DNA from: Tardiphaga sp.
GTDB lineage: Bacteria > Pseudomonadota > Alphaproteobacteria > Rhizobiales > Xanthobacteraceae
Direction: 5' to 3'
Length of the DNA stretch: 9,530 bases
Assembly: GCA_028290765.1 (NCBI GenBank)
Contig: JAQGJF010000436.1
Span: 1 to 9,530, forward strand
Part shown: positions 1 to 6,705 of the stretch, in pieces
How positions within the stretch are numbered: the first letter of the stretch is position 1
How the letters are laid out: the number at the start of each line of letters is the position of its first letter
The notes under the pieces: model-generated
The model's input: only the letters and a program-made list of their open reading frames with translations
Database searches by the model: none
What the model was told of the DNA's origin: nothing
Translations under genes and position numbers: made by a program

Positions 1-95
1 GCGCCAACAAGGCGCGGGTCCGCCTGGCCTATGACGGACCGGTGATCCTGGCCATCGCCGCCGCCGCGCGCGTCGTCGAGGAGCTGATGGCATGA
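1..95 (+). CDS. C-terminal end of an unidentified protein (possibly AroM-like), 5' partial
   Basis: An open frame enters the window in the phase of base 3 and ends at TGA 93-95, giving about 30 residues that finish in VVEELMA. The stop overlaps the start of the next gene (ATGA at 92-95), the usual sign of translational coupling, so this is the preceding gene of the same operon. The tail has a hydrophobic strand (GPVILAI) followed by an alanine-rich helix. That resembles the C-terminus of AroM-like or Asp/Glu/hydantoin racemase-like proteins, which often sit beside DUF917 and hydantoinase genes. The fragment is too short to decide; the family suggestion is inference from position and shape, while the coding status is well supported by the overlap and codon bias. 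Confidence 0.6.
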   Translation, partial: ANKARVRLAYDGPVILAIAAAARVVEELMA

Positions 96-1189
96 ACGCG
101 CCGGCTCTCACCGAGATCACGCTCGAAGATATCGAATCGCTGGCCGTCGGCGCCTGGATCCTCGGCACCGGTGGCGGCGGCAGCCCCTATCTGGGCCTGC
201 TCAACCTGCGCCAGCTCTATGCGCAAGGCCATCGCGTGCAGCTGATGTCGCCGCTGGATCTCGATGACGACGACCGCGTCGCCGTGGTCTCCAATATGGG
301 CGCGCCGCTGGTCGGCCAGGAGCGCCTCGCCGACAGCCGCAACATCGCCCGCGCGGTGGAGATGCAGCAGGAATTCGGCGGCTTTGAATTCCGCGCTGTG
401 ATGTCGGTCGAGATCGGTGGCGGCAATGGCATGCAGGCGCTGATGGCGGCGGCCCATCTCGGCATCCCCGTCGTCGACGCCGATTGCATGGGACGCGCCT
501 TTCCCGAGGCGCAGATGACCTCGGTGGCGATCGGCGGGCTGCAACCCTACCCCTGCACACTGTACGATCCGCGCGGCATCGAGGCCATCGTCACCAAGGT
601 GCCGAGCTGGAAATGGATGGAACGGGCGAGCCGCAAGATCTGCGTCGAGATGGGCTCGATCGCCTCGACCAGCAAGGCGCCGCGCACCGGCCGCGAAGTA
701 AAGGACTGGGGCATTCATTTCACCACCACCACCGCGATCAGGATCGGCGCCCTGGTGCGCGAAGCCAATCGCCTGCATGCCGACCCGATCGCCGCTCTGC
801 TCGACAGCGAAGCCGGCAAGCGGCTGTTCACCGGCAAGGTCGTCGATGTCGCCCGCCGCACCACCGAAGGTTTTTTGCGCGGCTCGATCACGATCGAGGG
901 CACCGACGACGATCGCGGGTCCCGGCTGGAGCTCTCGTTCCAGAACGAGTGGATCGTCGCCTGGCGCGAAGGCGAGGCCGTTGCCATGTGTCCGGACCTG
1001 ATCTGCGTGCTCGAGAGCGTCTCGGGCCATGCCGTCGGCACCGAGACGGTCCGCTACGGCCAGCGCGTCACCGTGGTGGCGCTGCGGGCTCCCGCCGTCC
1101 TGACCAGCCCGCGCGGCCTGGAATTCGTCGGGCCCCGCGCCTTCGGCTACGACCTGGATTTTCGTTCCGTTTTCGAGGCTGGAGTGTAA
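92..1189 (+). CDS. DUF917 family protein (S-methyl-thiohydantoin desulfurase-like)
   Basis: This 365-residue protein belongs to the DUF917 family, which Pfam has renamed after S-methyl-thiohydantoin desulfurase. Family marks seen here are the glycine-rich GTGGGGSPY at residues 25-33 near the N-terminus, VEIGGGN at 106-112, the conserved DADCMGRAFPEAQM at 129-142, and a C-terminal part with PDLI at 301-304. No signal peptide or membrane segment is visible, so it is probably cytosolic. The length is normal for the family. The ATG at 92 overlaps the stop of the upstream gene, and the next gene starts one base after the TAA. Members are nearly always encoded next to a hydantoinase/oxoprolinase, as here, and are thought to act on the same small cyclic amide. 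The family is clear; the substrate is unknown, and desulfurase activity is an extrapolation from the Pfam name. Confidence 0.88.
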   Translation: MNAPALTEITLEDIESLAVGAWILGTGGGGSPYLGLLNLRQLYAQGHRVQLMSPLDLDDDDRVAVVSNMGAPLVGQERLADSRNIARAVEMQQEFGGFEFRAVMSVEIGGGNGMQALMAAAHLGIPVVDADCMGRAFPEAQMTSVAIGGLQPYPCTLYDPRGIEAIVTKVPSWKWMERASRKICVEMGSIASTSKAPRTGREVKDWGIHFTTTTAIRIGALVREANRLHADPIAALLDSEAGKRLFTGKVVDVARRTTEGFLRGSITIEGTDDDRGSRLELSFQNEWIVAWREGEAVAMCPDLICVLESVSGHAVGTETVRYGQRVTVVALRAPAVLTSPRGLEFVGPRAFGYDLDFRSVFEAGV

Positions 1190-1190
1190 C

Positions 1191-2750
1191 GTGATGCGAC
1201 GCATTGGAATTGACGTCGGTGGCACCAATACCGACGCGGTGCTGCTCGATGGCGACAAGGTGGTTTTCACCGTCAAGCGCCCCACCACGATGGACGTGAC
1301 ATCCGGCATCCTCGATGCCCTGAAGGCGTTGCGCGCCGATCCCGCGGCGCGGGCGCCGGTGGATGCGGTGGTCATCGGCACCACGCATTTCATCAACGCC
1401 GTGGTGCAGCGCCGGCATCTGATGAAGGTGGCGGCGATCCGGATCGGCATGCCGGCGAGCGCGTCGCTGCCGCCGTTCTGCGATTGGCCGCCGGACCTGG
1501 CCGAACGCGTGCGCGGTGAGATTTTCATGCTCGAAGGCGGCCACGATTATGACGGCCGGCCGATCATGCCGTTCGACACCGCCGGCATGCGCGCGGCGGC
1601 GCGGCGCATCCGCGATCTCGGACTGCGTTCAGTGGCGGTTTCATCGATCTTCTCGCCGCTCGATCCAAGCTGCGAGGTGGCGGCGCGCGATATCCTGCAG
1701 GAGATCTGCCCGGACGTCGCCGTGACCATGTCGCATGATCTCGGCCGGATCGGCCTGCTCGAGCGCGAGAACGCCGCCCTTCTCAATGCGGTGCTGCACG
1801 ACCTCGCCGTCGAAACCGTGGCGGCGTTCCGTGACGCTACCGCGGAAAGCGGCATCGACGCCCCGCTGTTCCTGACCCAGAACGACGGCACCGTGATGCA
1901 GGCCGAGACCGCGATCGCCTTCCCGGTGATGAGCTTCGCCTCCGGTGCCACCAACTCGATGCGCGGCGCCGCGCATCTGTCCGGGCTCGAGGACGCCATG
2001 GTGGTGGACGTCGGCGGCACCACCAGCGACATCGGCCAGTTGCGCCACGGATTCCCGCGCGAGGCCAATGCCGTCGTCGAGGTCGGCGGGGTGCGCACGC
2101 TGTTCCGCATGCCGGACCTGGTGTCGATCGGCCTCGGCGGCGGCAGCCATATCGACCGGGGTTCGGCCAAGGTCGGCCCGCTCAGCGTCGGCTACCGTCT
2201 GACCGAGGACGCGCTGGTCTTCGGCGGCGCGCAATTGACCGCGACCGATATCGCCGTCGCCGCCGGACTGCTCGATGTCGGCGACCGCTCCCGGGTGGCG
2301 TCGATCCCCAAGGATCTGATCTCAGCCGCGCTCGCCGACGCCACGCGGCAGCTCGAAGAGAATGTCGATCGCATGAAGACCGAAGCCGGCGATGCGCCGC
2401 TGGTTGCGGTCGGCGGCGGCGCCTTCCTGGTGCCCGAGGAGCTGGCCGGGGTTTCGCAGATCATCCGCGTTCCGTTCGGCGATTGCGCCAACGCCGTCGG
2501 CGCGGCGATCGCCCGGGTCAGCGGCGAGGCCGACCAGGTGTTCCGCGACCTGTCGCGGGACGAGGCCATTGCGGCGGCGCTGGACATTGCCGAACGCAAG
2601 GCGATCCATGCCGGCGCCGATCCCGCGAGCCTCAAGACCATCGAGATCGAGGACATGCCGATCGCCTACCTGCCCGGCAATTCGCTCCGCGTCCGCGTCC
2701 GCGTCGCCGGCGCGCTCGACCGCATCGAGGCCAGCCGCGAGGTGGCTTAG
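1191..2750 (+). CDS. Hydantoinase/oxoprolinase family protein (HyuA-type, ATP-dependent)
   Basis: This 519-residue protein is of the hydantoinase A/oxoprolinase family, which couples ATP cleavage to opening of a five-membered cyclic amide. The N-terminal domain carries the actin-like phosphate loop GIDVGGTNTD (residues 6-15) and GTTHFINA (63-70). The second domain has LTQNDGTVM (228-236), GATNSMRGAAHL (252-263), the second phosphate loop VVDVGGTTSDIG (271-282) and GLGGGS (314-319). The C-terminal part has VAVGGGA (405-411) and ANAVGAAIA (433-441). It has the short form that stands alone beside DUF917 proteins, rather than the HyuA of a HyuA-HyuB pair; no HyuB is seen in the window. GTG at 1191 and ATG at 1194 are adjacent possible starts, and GGAG at 1181-1184 spaces well to either. 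It is co-transcribed with the DUF917 gene. The substrate (hydantoin, thiohydantoin or oxoproline-like) cannot be told from sequence. Confidence 0.9.
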   Translation: MMRRIGIDVGGTNTDAVLLDGDKVVFTVKRPTTMDVTSGILDALKALRADPAARAPVDAVVIGTTHFINAVVQRRHLMKVAAIRIGMPASASLPPFCDWPPDLAERVRGEIFMLEGGHDYDGRPIMPFDTAGMRAAARRIRDLGLRSVAVSSIFSPLDPSCEVAARDILQEICPDVAVTMSHDLGRIGLLERENAALLNAVLHDLAVETVAAFRDATAESGIDAPLFLTQNDGTVMQAETAIAFPVMSFASGATNSMRGAAHLSGLEDAMVVDVGGTTSDIGQLRHGFPREANAVVEVGGVRTLFRMPDLVSIGLGGGSHIDRGSAKVGPLSVGYRLTEDALVFGGAQLTATDIAVAAGLLDVGDRSRVASIPKDLISAALADATRQLEENVDRMKTEAGDAPLVAVGGGAFLVPEELAGVSQIIRVPFGDCANAVGAAIARVSGEADQVFRDLSRDEAIAAALDIAERKAIHAGADPASLKTIEIEDMPIAYLPGNSLRVRVRVAGALDRIEASREVA

Positions 2751-2768
2751 GGCGAAACGTTCAAGGTC

Positions 2769-2782
2769 GTCATTGCGAGGAG
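2769..2782. repeat. Fragment of a GTCATTGCGAGGAG intergenic repeat
   Basis: The 14 bases GTCATTGCGAGGAG match the opening of a palindromic intergenic repeat that is common in Bradyrhizobium-like genomes. The usual continuation (a GCGAAGCG core and an AAGCAATCC-type end) is absent, and a different palindrome begins seven bases later. It is therefore probably a truncated copy. Recognition rests on memory of the repeat, not on a search. Confidence 0.45.
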
Positions 2783-2788
2783 AGATCT

Positions 2789-2854
2789 GTAGCCCGCATG
2801 AGCGAAGCGATATGCGGGAAGAGCCCCGGATATCGCTTCGCTCATCCGGGCTAC
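2789..2854. repeat. 66-bp double palindrome with two self-complementary arms
   Basis: Two 30-base arms, 2789-2818 and 2825-2854, are inverted copies matching at 28 of 30 positions around a 6-base spacer. Each arm is also a hairpin of its own: CCCGCAT (2793-2799) pairs with ATGCGGG (2812-2818), and CCCGGAT (2825-2831) with ATCCGGG (2844-2850). The loops carry GAGCGAAGCGAT or its complement. The only two differences between the arms are the partners of one base pair: C2797-G2814 in the first arm and G2829-C2846 in the second. The element lies between convergent genes and belongs to the REP-like intergenic palindromes typical of Nitrobacteraceae. It may also work as a two-way transcription barrier. 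Confidence 0.85.
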
Positions 2855-2880
2855 GCGCCGCTTCGTGCAGAGCGTCTAAG

Positions 2881-2940
2881 TTCGTCATGCCCGGGACGTA
2901 CGCGAAGACGCGCTTCGCGCTTTAGCCCGGCCATGACGAA
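2881..2940. repeat. 60-bp palindromic intergenic repeat (second family)
   Basis: The outer arms 2881-2895 (TTCGTCATGCCCGGG) and 2926-2940 pair at 14 of 15 positions. An inner hairpin sits between them: CGCGAAG at 2901-2907 with CTTCGCG at 2913-2919 around a 5-base loop. CGTCATG...CCGGG ends facing each other are typical of a widespread Bradyrhizobium/Rhodopseudomonas intergenic repeat. The element stops 10 bases before the stop codon of the minus-strand phosphatase gene. Because it folds in either strand's RNA, it could act as a bidirectional 3' end for both convergent units, though it has no T-tract. Confidence 0.75.
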
Positions 2941-2950
2941 GTACGCGCCC

Positions 2951-4531
2951 TCACCCCAGCTTCGGGTCGATCTTCGTCGACCACAAATTCTGGTCCGCGA
3001 CGTCCTTCAGGGTCACCGTCATCACTTCGGTGACGCCATCGATGGCCACGTGTCCGAAGAATTGCAGGCCATACGACGGCGCCAGGTTCTGGCCCTGCTC
3101 CTTGGTCGGCGCTTTTTGATAGACCACCTGCGGCCCAAACGTGTTGTCGAGATCGTTCGGCCCGAAGGTGCCGGCGTGGATGGGACCCGACACGAATTCC
3201 CAGAACGGCTCGAAATCCTGGAACTGGGCCTTGTTGGGATCGTAATAATGCGCGGCCGTGTAGTGCACGTCGGCGGTCAGCCACACCGTGTTGCGGACAT
3301 TGGCCCGCTTGATGAAGGTCAAAATGTCGGCGATCTCGAGTTCGCGGCCACGCGCCGGGCCATCGCCCTGGGCCACCGCTTCGGAGCCGAATTTCGTGTC
3401 GCCGTCATAGACCACGACGAGGCCGAGCGGCATGTCGGCGGCGATCACCTTCCAGGTCGCGCGTGAATTCAGCAATTCGCGCTTCAGCCACGCCACCTGC
3501 TGCGGGCCCATGAAATAGGAGCTGGGGCCATAGATTTCCTCCATGTTGGCGCCGTTGGGACCGCGATAGCTGCGCATGTCCAGCATGAACACGTCGAGCA
3601 GCGGGCCATAGGAGATCTTGCGATAGACCCGGCCCGGCTCGACGATCGATTCGCGCATCGGGACATATTCATGGAAGGCGCGGGCGGCGCGGGCCGCGAG
3701 CTGCATCATGTTCTTGTCGACATATTTCTTGCGCAGATGCTCGGGCCGCGTCAGCGGCTCGCCCGGCCACCAATTGTTGGTGACTTCGTGGTCGTCCCAC
3801 TGGGTGAACACCGGAACTTCAGCGTTCAGCGCCCGGACGTTCTTGTCCATCAGATTGTATTTGTAGGCGCCGCGATATTCCGCCAGCGTTTCGGCCGGCT
3901 TGGATTTTTCCTCGGTGACGATATTTTTCCAGATCTCGCCATTGGCGAGTTTGACTTCCGCGGTGATCGGGCCGTCGGCATAAATATTGTCGCCAGAGTG
4001 GATGAAGAAGTCGGGTCGCGACTTGTGCATGGTGGCGTAGCACTTCATGCCGCCCCAGGCCTCGTTGATGCCAAAGCCCTGACCGACCGTATCGCCGGAC
4101 CAGGTGAAGGAGACCGAACGCTTGTCAGCGGGCGCGGTGCGGAAGCGGCCGACCATCGACTCCCCGATCACGGTAGGCTCGGCCAGATCGGCGAATTTGA
4201 TCCGATAGAAAATGTCCTGCCCGGCCGGAAGCTCGTCGAGCAGCGCCTTGGCGGTGAAATCGCTCTCCGGCGCCACGTCGATGAACAGGCTCTTCTGGAT
4301 GGTCCTGAAGCTCTCGGTGGTGGAAGCCTCGACCATCATCCGCGCCGGCCGGTCGGCACGGGCCCAGACCACGCCACCGTCCGCGGTCACGTCACCGGAT
4401 TGCAGGCCGTGGGTGATTTGCGGCCGATCGGCGGCGCGGCTGAGATAGGGCATCGCGATGCTGCCCATCGTGGCGGCGCCCGACGCGGCGGTGGTGGCAA
4501 GAAAGCGCCGGCGCGAAATTCGGATCGTCAT
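2951..4531 (-). CDS. phoD: PhoD-family alkaline phosphatase/phosphodiesterase, Tat-exported
   Basis: This 526-residue metallophosphoesterase of the PhoD family should release phosphate from organic phosphate esters in the periplasm. The N-terminus has a twin-arginine signal (SRRRFL, residues 6-11) followed by a weakly hydrophobic stretch to about residue 34. A PhoD N-terminal beta domain fits at about 38-135. The catalytic domain shows HSGDNIYADG (178-187), QWDDHEVTNNWWP (244-256), LDMRSYRG (317-324), TADVHYTAAHYYDP (419-432) and SGPIHAG (448-454). These are the expected Ca/Fe-binding aspartates, histidines and asparagines, and all appear present. The start is supported by GGGAGA (complement of 4537-4542) five bases before the ATG. 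It diverges from the phosphate transporter gene, and a PHO box lies 160 bp upstream. Length and motif set are normal. The exact substrate (monoester or diester) is not predictable. Confidence 0.92.
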   Translation of the reverse strand: MTIRISRRRFLATTAASGAATMGSIAMPYLSRAADRPQITHGLQSGDVTADGGVVWARADRPARMMVEASTTESFRTIQKSLFIDVAPESDFTAKALLDELPAGQDIFYRIKFADLAEPTVIGESMVGRFRTAPADKRSVSFTWSGDTVGQGFGINEAWGGMKCYATMHKSRPDFFIHSGDNIYADGPITAEVKLANGEIWKNIVTEEKSKPAETLAEYRGAYKYNLMDKNVRALNAEVPVFTQWDDHEVTNNWWPGEPLTRPEHLRKKYVDKNMMQLAARAARAFHEYVPMRESIVEPGRVYRKISYGPLLDVFMLDMRSYRGPNGANMEEIYGPSSYFMGPQQVAWLKRELLNSRATWKVIAADMPLGLVVVYDGDTKFGSEAVAQGDGPARGRELEIADILTFIKRANVRNTVWLTADVHYTAAHYYDPNKAQFQDFEPFWEFVSGPIHAGTFGPNDLDNTFGPQVVYQKAPTKEQGQNLAPSYGLQFFGHVAIDGVTEVMTVTLKDVADQNLWSTKIDPKLG

Positions 4532-4690
4532 GCAGGTCTCCCAATGGCAATGGCTATGGCTCTGGCAGTCACGGCGCGGTCTCTAACAAGCGATCCGGAA
4601 CGTTGTGTGACATCCCGATGCGCATGCCGCCTGGCACCGATTTCCACAGGTCAACCGCTGGTAATCCCGTATTTCGGCGCAAAACGGCAG

Positions 4691-4724
4691 TTGTCACAAA
4701 ACTGTAATCTCGCGGATCGATAAT
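4691..4724 (+). promoter_or_regulatory. PHO box and -10 element: predicted PhoB-dependent promoter facing pit
   Basis: TTGTCAC (4691-4697) and CTGTAAT (4702-4708) are two 7-base direct repeats separated by AAAA, the standard PhoB-binding layout (consensus CTGTCAT-N4-CTGTCAT). Ten bases after the second repeat lies GATAAT (4719-4724), five of six matches to TATAAT. The same 10-base spacing is found in the E. coli phoA promoter. In such promoters the PHO box replaces the -35 element, so transcription should run rightward from about 4731, leaving a leader of some 235 bases before pit. Activation is inferred from geometry. In Sinorhizobium meliloti PhoB is reported to repress pit, so the sign of regulation is open. 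Confidence 0.72.
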
Positions 4725-4739
4725 CATTCGTTAACCGAC

Positions 4740-4796
4740 CGCTTGAGGGAGATCATTTGCGTTCGGGCGATCGCGTTTGGCGATCGTCTTCAAGCG
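4740..4796 (+). other. Nested stem-loop at the start of the predicted pit leader RNA
   Basis: CGCTTGAGGG (4740-4749) can pair with TCTTCAAGCG (4787-4796) over ten base pairs, two of them G-U. Directly stacked on its 3' side is a second hairpin, CGATCGC (4768-4774) with GCGATCG (4780-4786) around GTTTG. The 5' strand between the stems is an 18-base bulge. The element begins about nine bases after the predicted start site, so it would form at the 5' end of the transcript. It could stabilise the RNA or have a regulatory role. It matches no riboswitch or small-RNA family known to me. Folding was judged by eye only. Confidence 0.4.
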
Positions 4797-4966
4797 ACGT
4801 GGGGGATGACCGTTTCGCGCGCCGCCGCCGGCAACAACCGCCGACGGTTCCCCGATTCTTTTGTTCTACATGAAACTGAATCGGCAAATTACCGCAGGTG
4901 TCATCCAACCTTCAAATCAAACGGTCAAATATTAACCTCGCATTAAGTTTCACAAGGGGCGTTCAG

Positions 4967-6595
4967 ATGACCGATTTCGCACTCAATCAAACCATGGGCC
5001 GGGACGGTCCAGTGCAACCTGCCTCACGGCCCAATCTCGACAAGGGTTTCAACCCCCTGACGATGATCCTCTTCTTTGGCATTATGGCGGCCGGGCTGCT
5101 GTTCGTCGCCTACAGCATTTATGTCGACGTCAATGCGACCGGCGCCCGGGTGACGAGCTTCCTGCCCTATATCCTGCTGCTGGTCGCGCTGCTGATCGCG
5201 CTCGGTTTCGAGTTCGTCAACGGTTTCCATGACACCGCCAATGCGGTGGCGACCGTGATCTACACCCACTCGATGCAGGCGGAATTCGCCGTGATGTGGT
5301 CCGGCTTCTTCAACTTCCTCGGCGTCCTGACCTCCACCGGCGCCGTCGCCTTCGGCATCGTCTCGCTGCTGCCGGTCGAACTGATCCTGCAGGTGTCGAG
5401 CGGCGCCGGCTTCGCGATGGTATTCGCGCTGCTGATCGCGGCGATCATCTGGAACCTCGGCACCTGGTATTTCGGGCTGCCGGCTTCCAGCTCCCACACC
5501 CTGATCGGCTCGATCATCGGCGTCGGCGTGGCCAACGCGATCATGCGCGGTCGCGACGGCACCTCGGGCGTCGACTGGGGCAAGGCCACCGAGATCGGCT
5601 ATGCGCTACTGCTCTCCCCGCTGGTCGGCTTCATCTGCGCCGCCGTGCTGCTGCTGCTGCTGAAGCTGATCGTTCGCAACCCGTCGCTGTACAAGGCGCC
5701 GGAAGGCAACAAGGCGCCGCCGCTGTGGATCCGCGGCCTGTTGATCGCGACCTGCACCGGCGTCAGCTTCGCCCATGGCTCGAATGACGGCCAGAAGGGC
5801 ATGGGCCTGATCATGCTGATCCTGATCGGCACCGTGCCGACCGCCTACGCGCTGAACCGCGCCTTGCCGGAATCCCAGGTGGCCCAGTTCCAGCAGACCT
5901 CGGAAGCCGCTTCGAAGGTGATCGCCGCCAAGGGCGCCGGCCACAGCATTATCGGCGATCCGCGTCCGGCGGTGACCCAATATGTGTCCCAGCACAAGAT
6001 CAGCGAAGGCACCTACCCGTCGCTCGCGGTTCTGGTGAAGGACGTCGGCGATCAGGTGCAGCGCTACGGCTCGCTCAACAAGGTGCCGGCCGAGGCGGTC
6101 GGCAACACCCGTAACGACATGTACCTCATCTCCGAGGCCATCCGGTTCCTGATGAAGGACAAGGAAAACGACCTCAACAAGGGCGACGTGGCGACGCTCA
6201 ACACCTACAAGGGCTCGCTGGACAGCGCGACCAAGTTCATTCCGACCTGGGTCAAGATCGCCGTCGCCATCGCGCTCGGCCTCGGCACCATGATCGGATG
6301 GAAGCGGATCGTCGTCACCGTCGGCGAAAAGATCGGCAAGTCGCATCTCACCTACGCCCAGGGTGCTTCCGCCGAGCTCGTCGCCGCCGCCACCATCGGC
6401 GCCGCCGACATGTTCGGTCTTCCGGTCTCGACCACCCATGTGCTGTCGTCCGGTGTCGCCGGCGCCATGGCGGCCAACGGCTCGGGATTGCAGATGGCGA
6501 CCATCCGCAACCTGCTGATGGCCTGGGTGCTGACGCTGCCGGCGGCGATCATGCTGTCCGCCGGATTGTACGTGCTGTTCTCGCAGCTGTTCTGA
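4967..6595 (+). CDS. pit: PiT-family inorganic phosphate transporter
   Basis: This 542-residue inner-membrane protein of the PiT family imports phosphate, usually as a metal-phosphate complex with protons. Both halves of the inverted-repeat fold are seen: GFEFVNGFHDTANAVAT (80-96) with GLPASSSHTLIGSIIG (170-185), and GVSFAHGSNDGQKGMG (265-280) with GLPVSTTHVLSSGVAGA (484-500). Roughly 11-12 membrane segments fit, beginning at about residue 29. A hydrophilic segment at about 298-425, between segments of the second half, makes it longer than compact PiT proteins. ATG 4967 is chosen because AAGGGG (4954-4959) sits seven bases before it; the in-frame GTG at 4898 lacks such a site and would add an unlikely 23-residue tail. 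No DUF47 (PhoU-like) partner gene lies in front of it. An intrinsic terminator follows within 40 bases, so it appears monocistronic. Confidence 0.94.
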   Translation: MTDFALNQTMGRDGPVQPASRPNLDKGFNPLTMILFFGIMAAGLLFVAYSIYVDVNATGARVTSFLPYILLLVALLIALGFEFVNGFHDTANAVATVIYTHSMQAEFAVMWSGFFNFLGVLTSTGAVAFGIVSLLPVELILQVSSGAGFAMVFALLIAAIIWNLGTWYFGLPASSSHTLIGSIIGVGVANAIMRGRDGTSGVDWGKATEIGYALLLSPLVGFICAAVLLLLLKLIVRNPSLYKAPEGNKAPPLWIRGLLIATCTGVSFAHGSNDGQKGMGLIMLILIGTVPTAYALNRALPESQVAQFQQTSEAASKVIAAKGAGHSIIGDPRPAVTQYVSQHKISEGTYPSLAVLVKDVGDQVQRYGSLNKVPAEAVGNTRNDMYLISEAIRFLMKDKENDLNKGDVATLNTYKGSLDSATKFIPTWVKIAVAIALGLGTMIGWKRIVVTVGEKIGKSHLTYAQGASAELVAAATIGAADMFGLPVSTTHVLSSGVAGAMAANGSGLQMATIRNLLMAWVLTLPAAIMLSAGLYVLFSQLF

Positions 6596-6634
6596 GGACG
6601 GCAGCCTTCAACCAGAAAGTATCGTTCAACCTGG

Positions 6635-6666
6635 AAAGCCCGCGCCGATGGCGCGGGCTTTTTTTT
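6635..6666 (+). terminator. Strong intrinsic terminator of pit
   Basis: AAAGCCCGCGCC (6635-6646) and GGCGCGGGCTTT (6650-6661) form a perfect 12-bp stem with a three-base GAT loop. The 3' arm runs into eight T residues (6659-6666). It lies 39 bases after the pit stop codon and separates pit from the next gene. Confidence 0.95.
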
Positions 6667-6705
6667 ATGTGCAACCGACGGGCGGCTGCGGCCCCGGAAC
6701 GGGAT

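Larger units (their letters stand above)
4532..4966. promoter_or_regulatory. 435-bp divergent control region between phoD and pit
   Basis: This gap holds no convincing gene. From left to right it contains the phoD ribosome-binding site (complement of 4537-4542), four imperfect TGGCNN hexamers at 4545-4568, a PHO box with a -10 element facing right (4691-4724), a nested stem-loop (4740-4796), a 7-bp hairpin with a 19-base loop (CCGATTC 4852-4858 with GAATCGG 4878-4884), an AT-rich stretch at about 4885-4950, and the pit ribosome-binding site AAGGGG (4954-4959). A single region with one PhoB site could serve both directions, although the site geometry favours the rightward promoter. Confidence 0.75.

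Noticed and set aside
29..1528. A 499-codon minus-strand open frame opposite the DUF917 and hydantoinase genes.
   Set aside because: Long antisense frames are expected in GC-rich coding DNA. Its product is low-complexity (His/Asp/Arg/Gly-rich) and matches no family, while the opposite strand encodes two clear protein families.
4545..4568. Four tandem TGGCNN hexamers (TGGCAA, TGGCTA, TGGCTC, TGGCAG) just upstream of phoD.
   Set aside because: The array is short and degenerate, has no pairing or known binding role, and could arise by slippage or chance.
4586..4613. A possible second PHO box facing phoD on the minus strand (ATGTCAC at 4607-4613, then ACAA and CGTTCCG).
   Set aside because: The first half-site is good, but the second matches the consensus at only about three of seven positions and the candidate -10 (TAGAGA) is poor. 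It is not strong enough to call.
3671..4723. A 350-codon plus-strand open frame opposite phoD.
   Set aside because: It is a mirror frame of a well-supported PhoD gene, has no recognisable domain, and runs through the phoD start region and the PHO box.
4743..4946. A 67-codon open frame in the phoD-pit gap, from TTG 4743 or ATG 4806.
   Set aside because: Neither start has a well-spaced ribosome-binding site (the G-run before 4806 touches the ATG). The composition does not show the coding bias of the neighbouring genes, and the frame overlaps a stem-loop and the AT-rich stretch. Treated as leader sequence.
4898..4966. Upstream GTG start for pit at 4898.
   Set aside because: The ATG at 4967 has AAGGGG at seven bases spacing. 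The extra 23 residues from 4898 have no ribosome-binding site and lie in AT-rich non-coding sequence.
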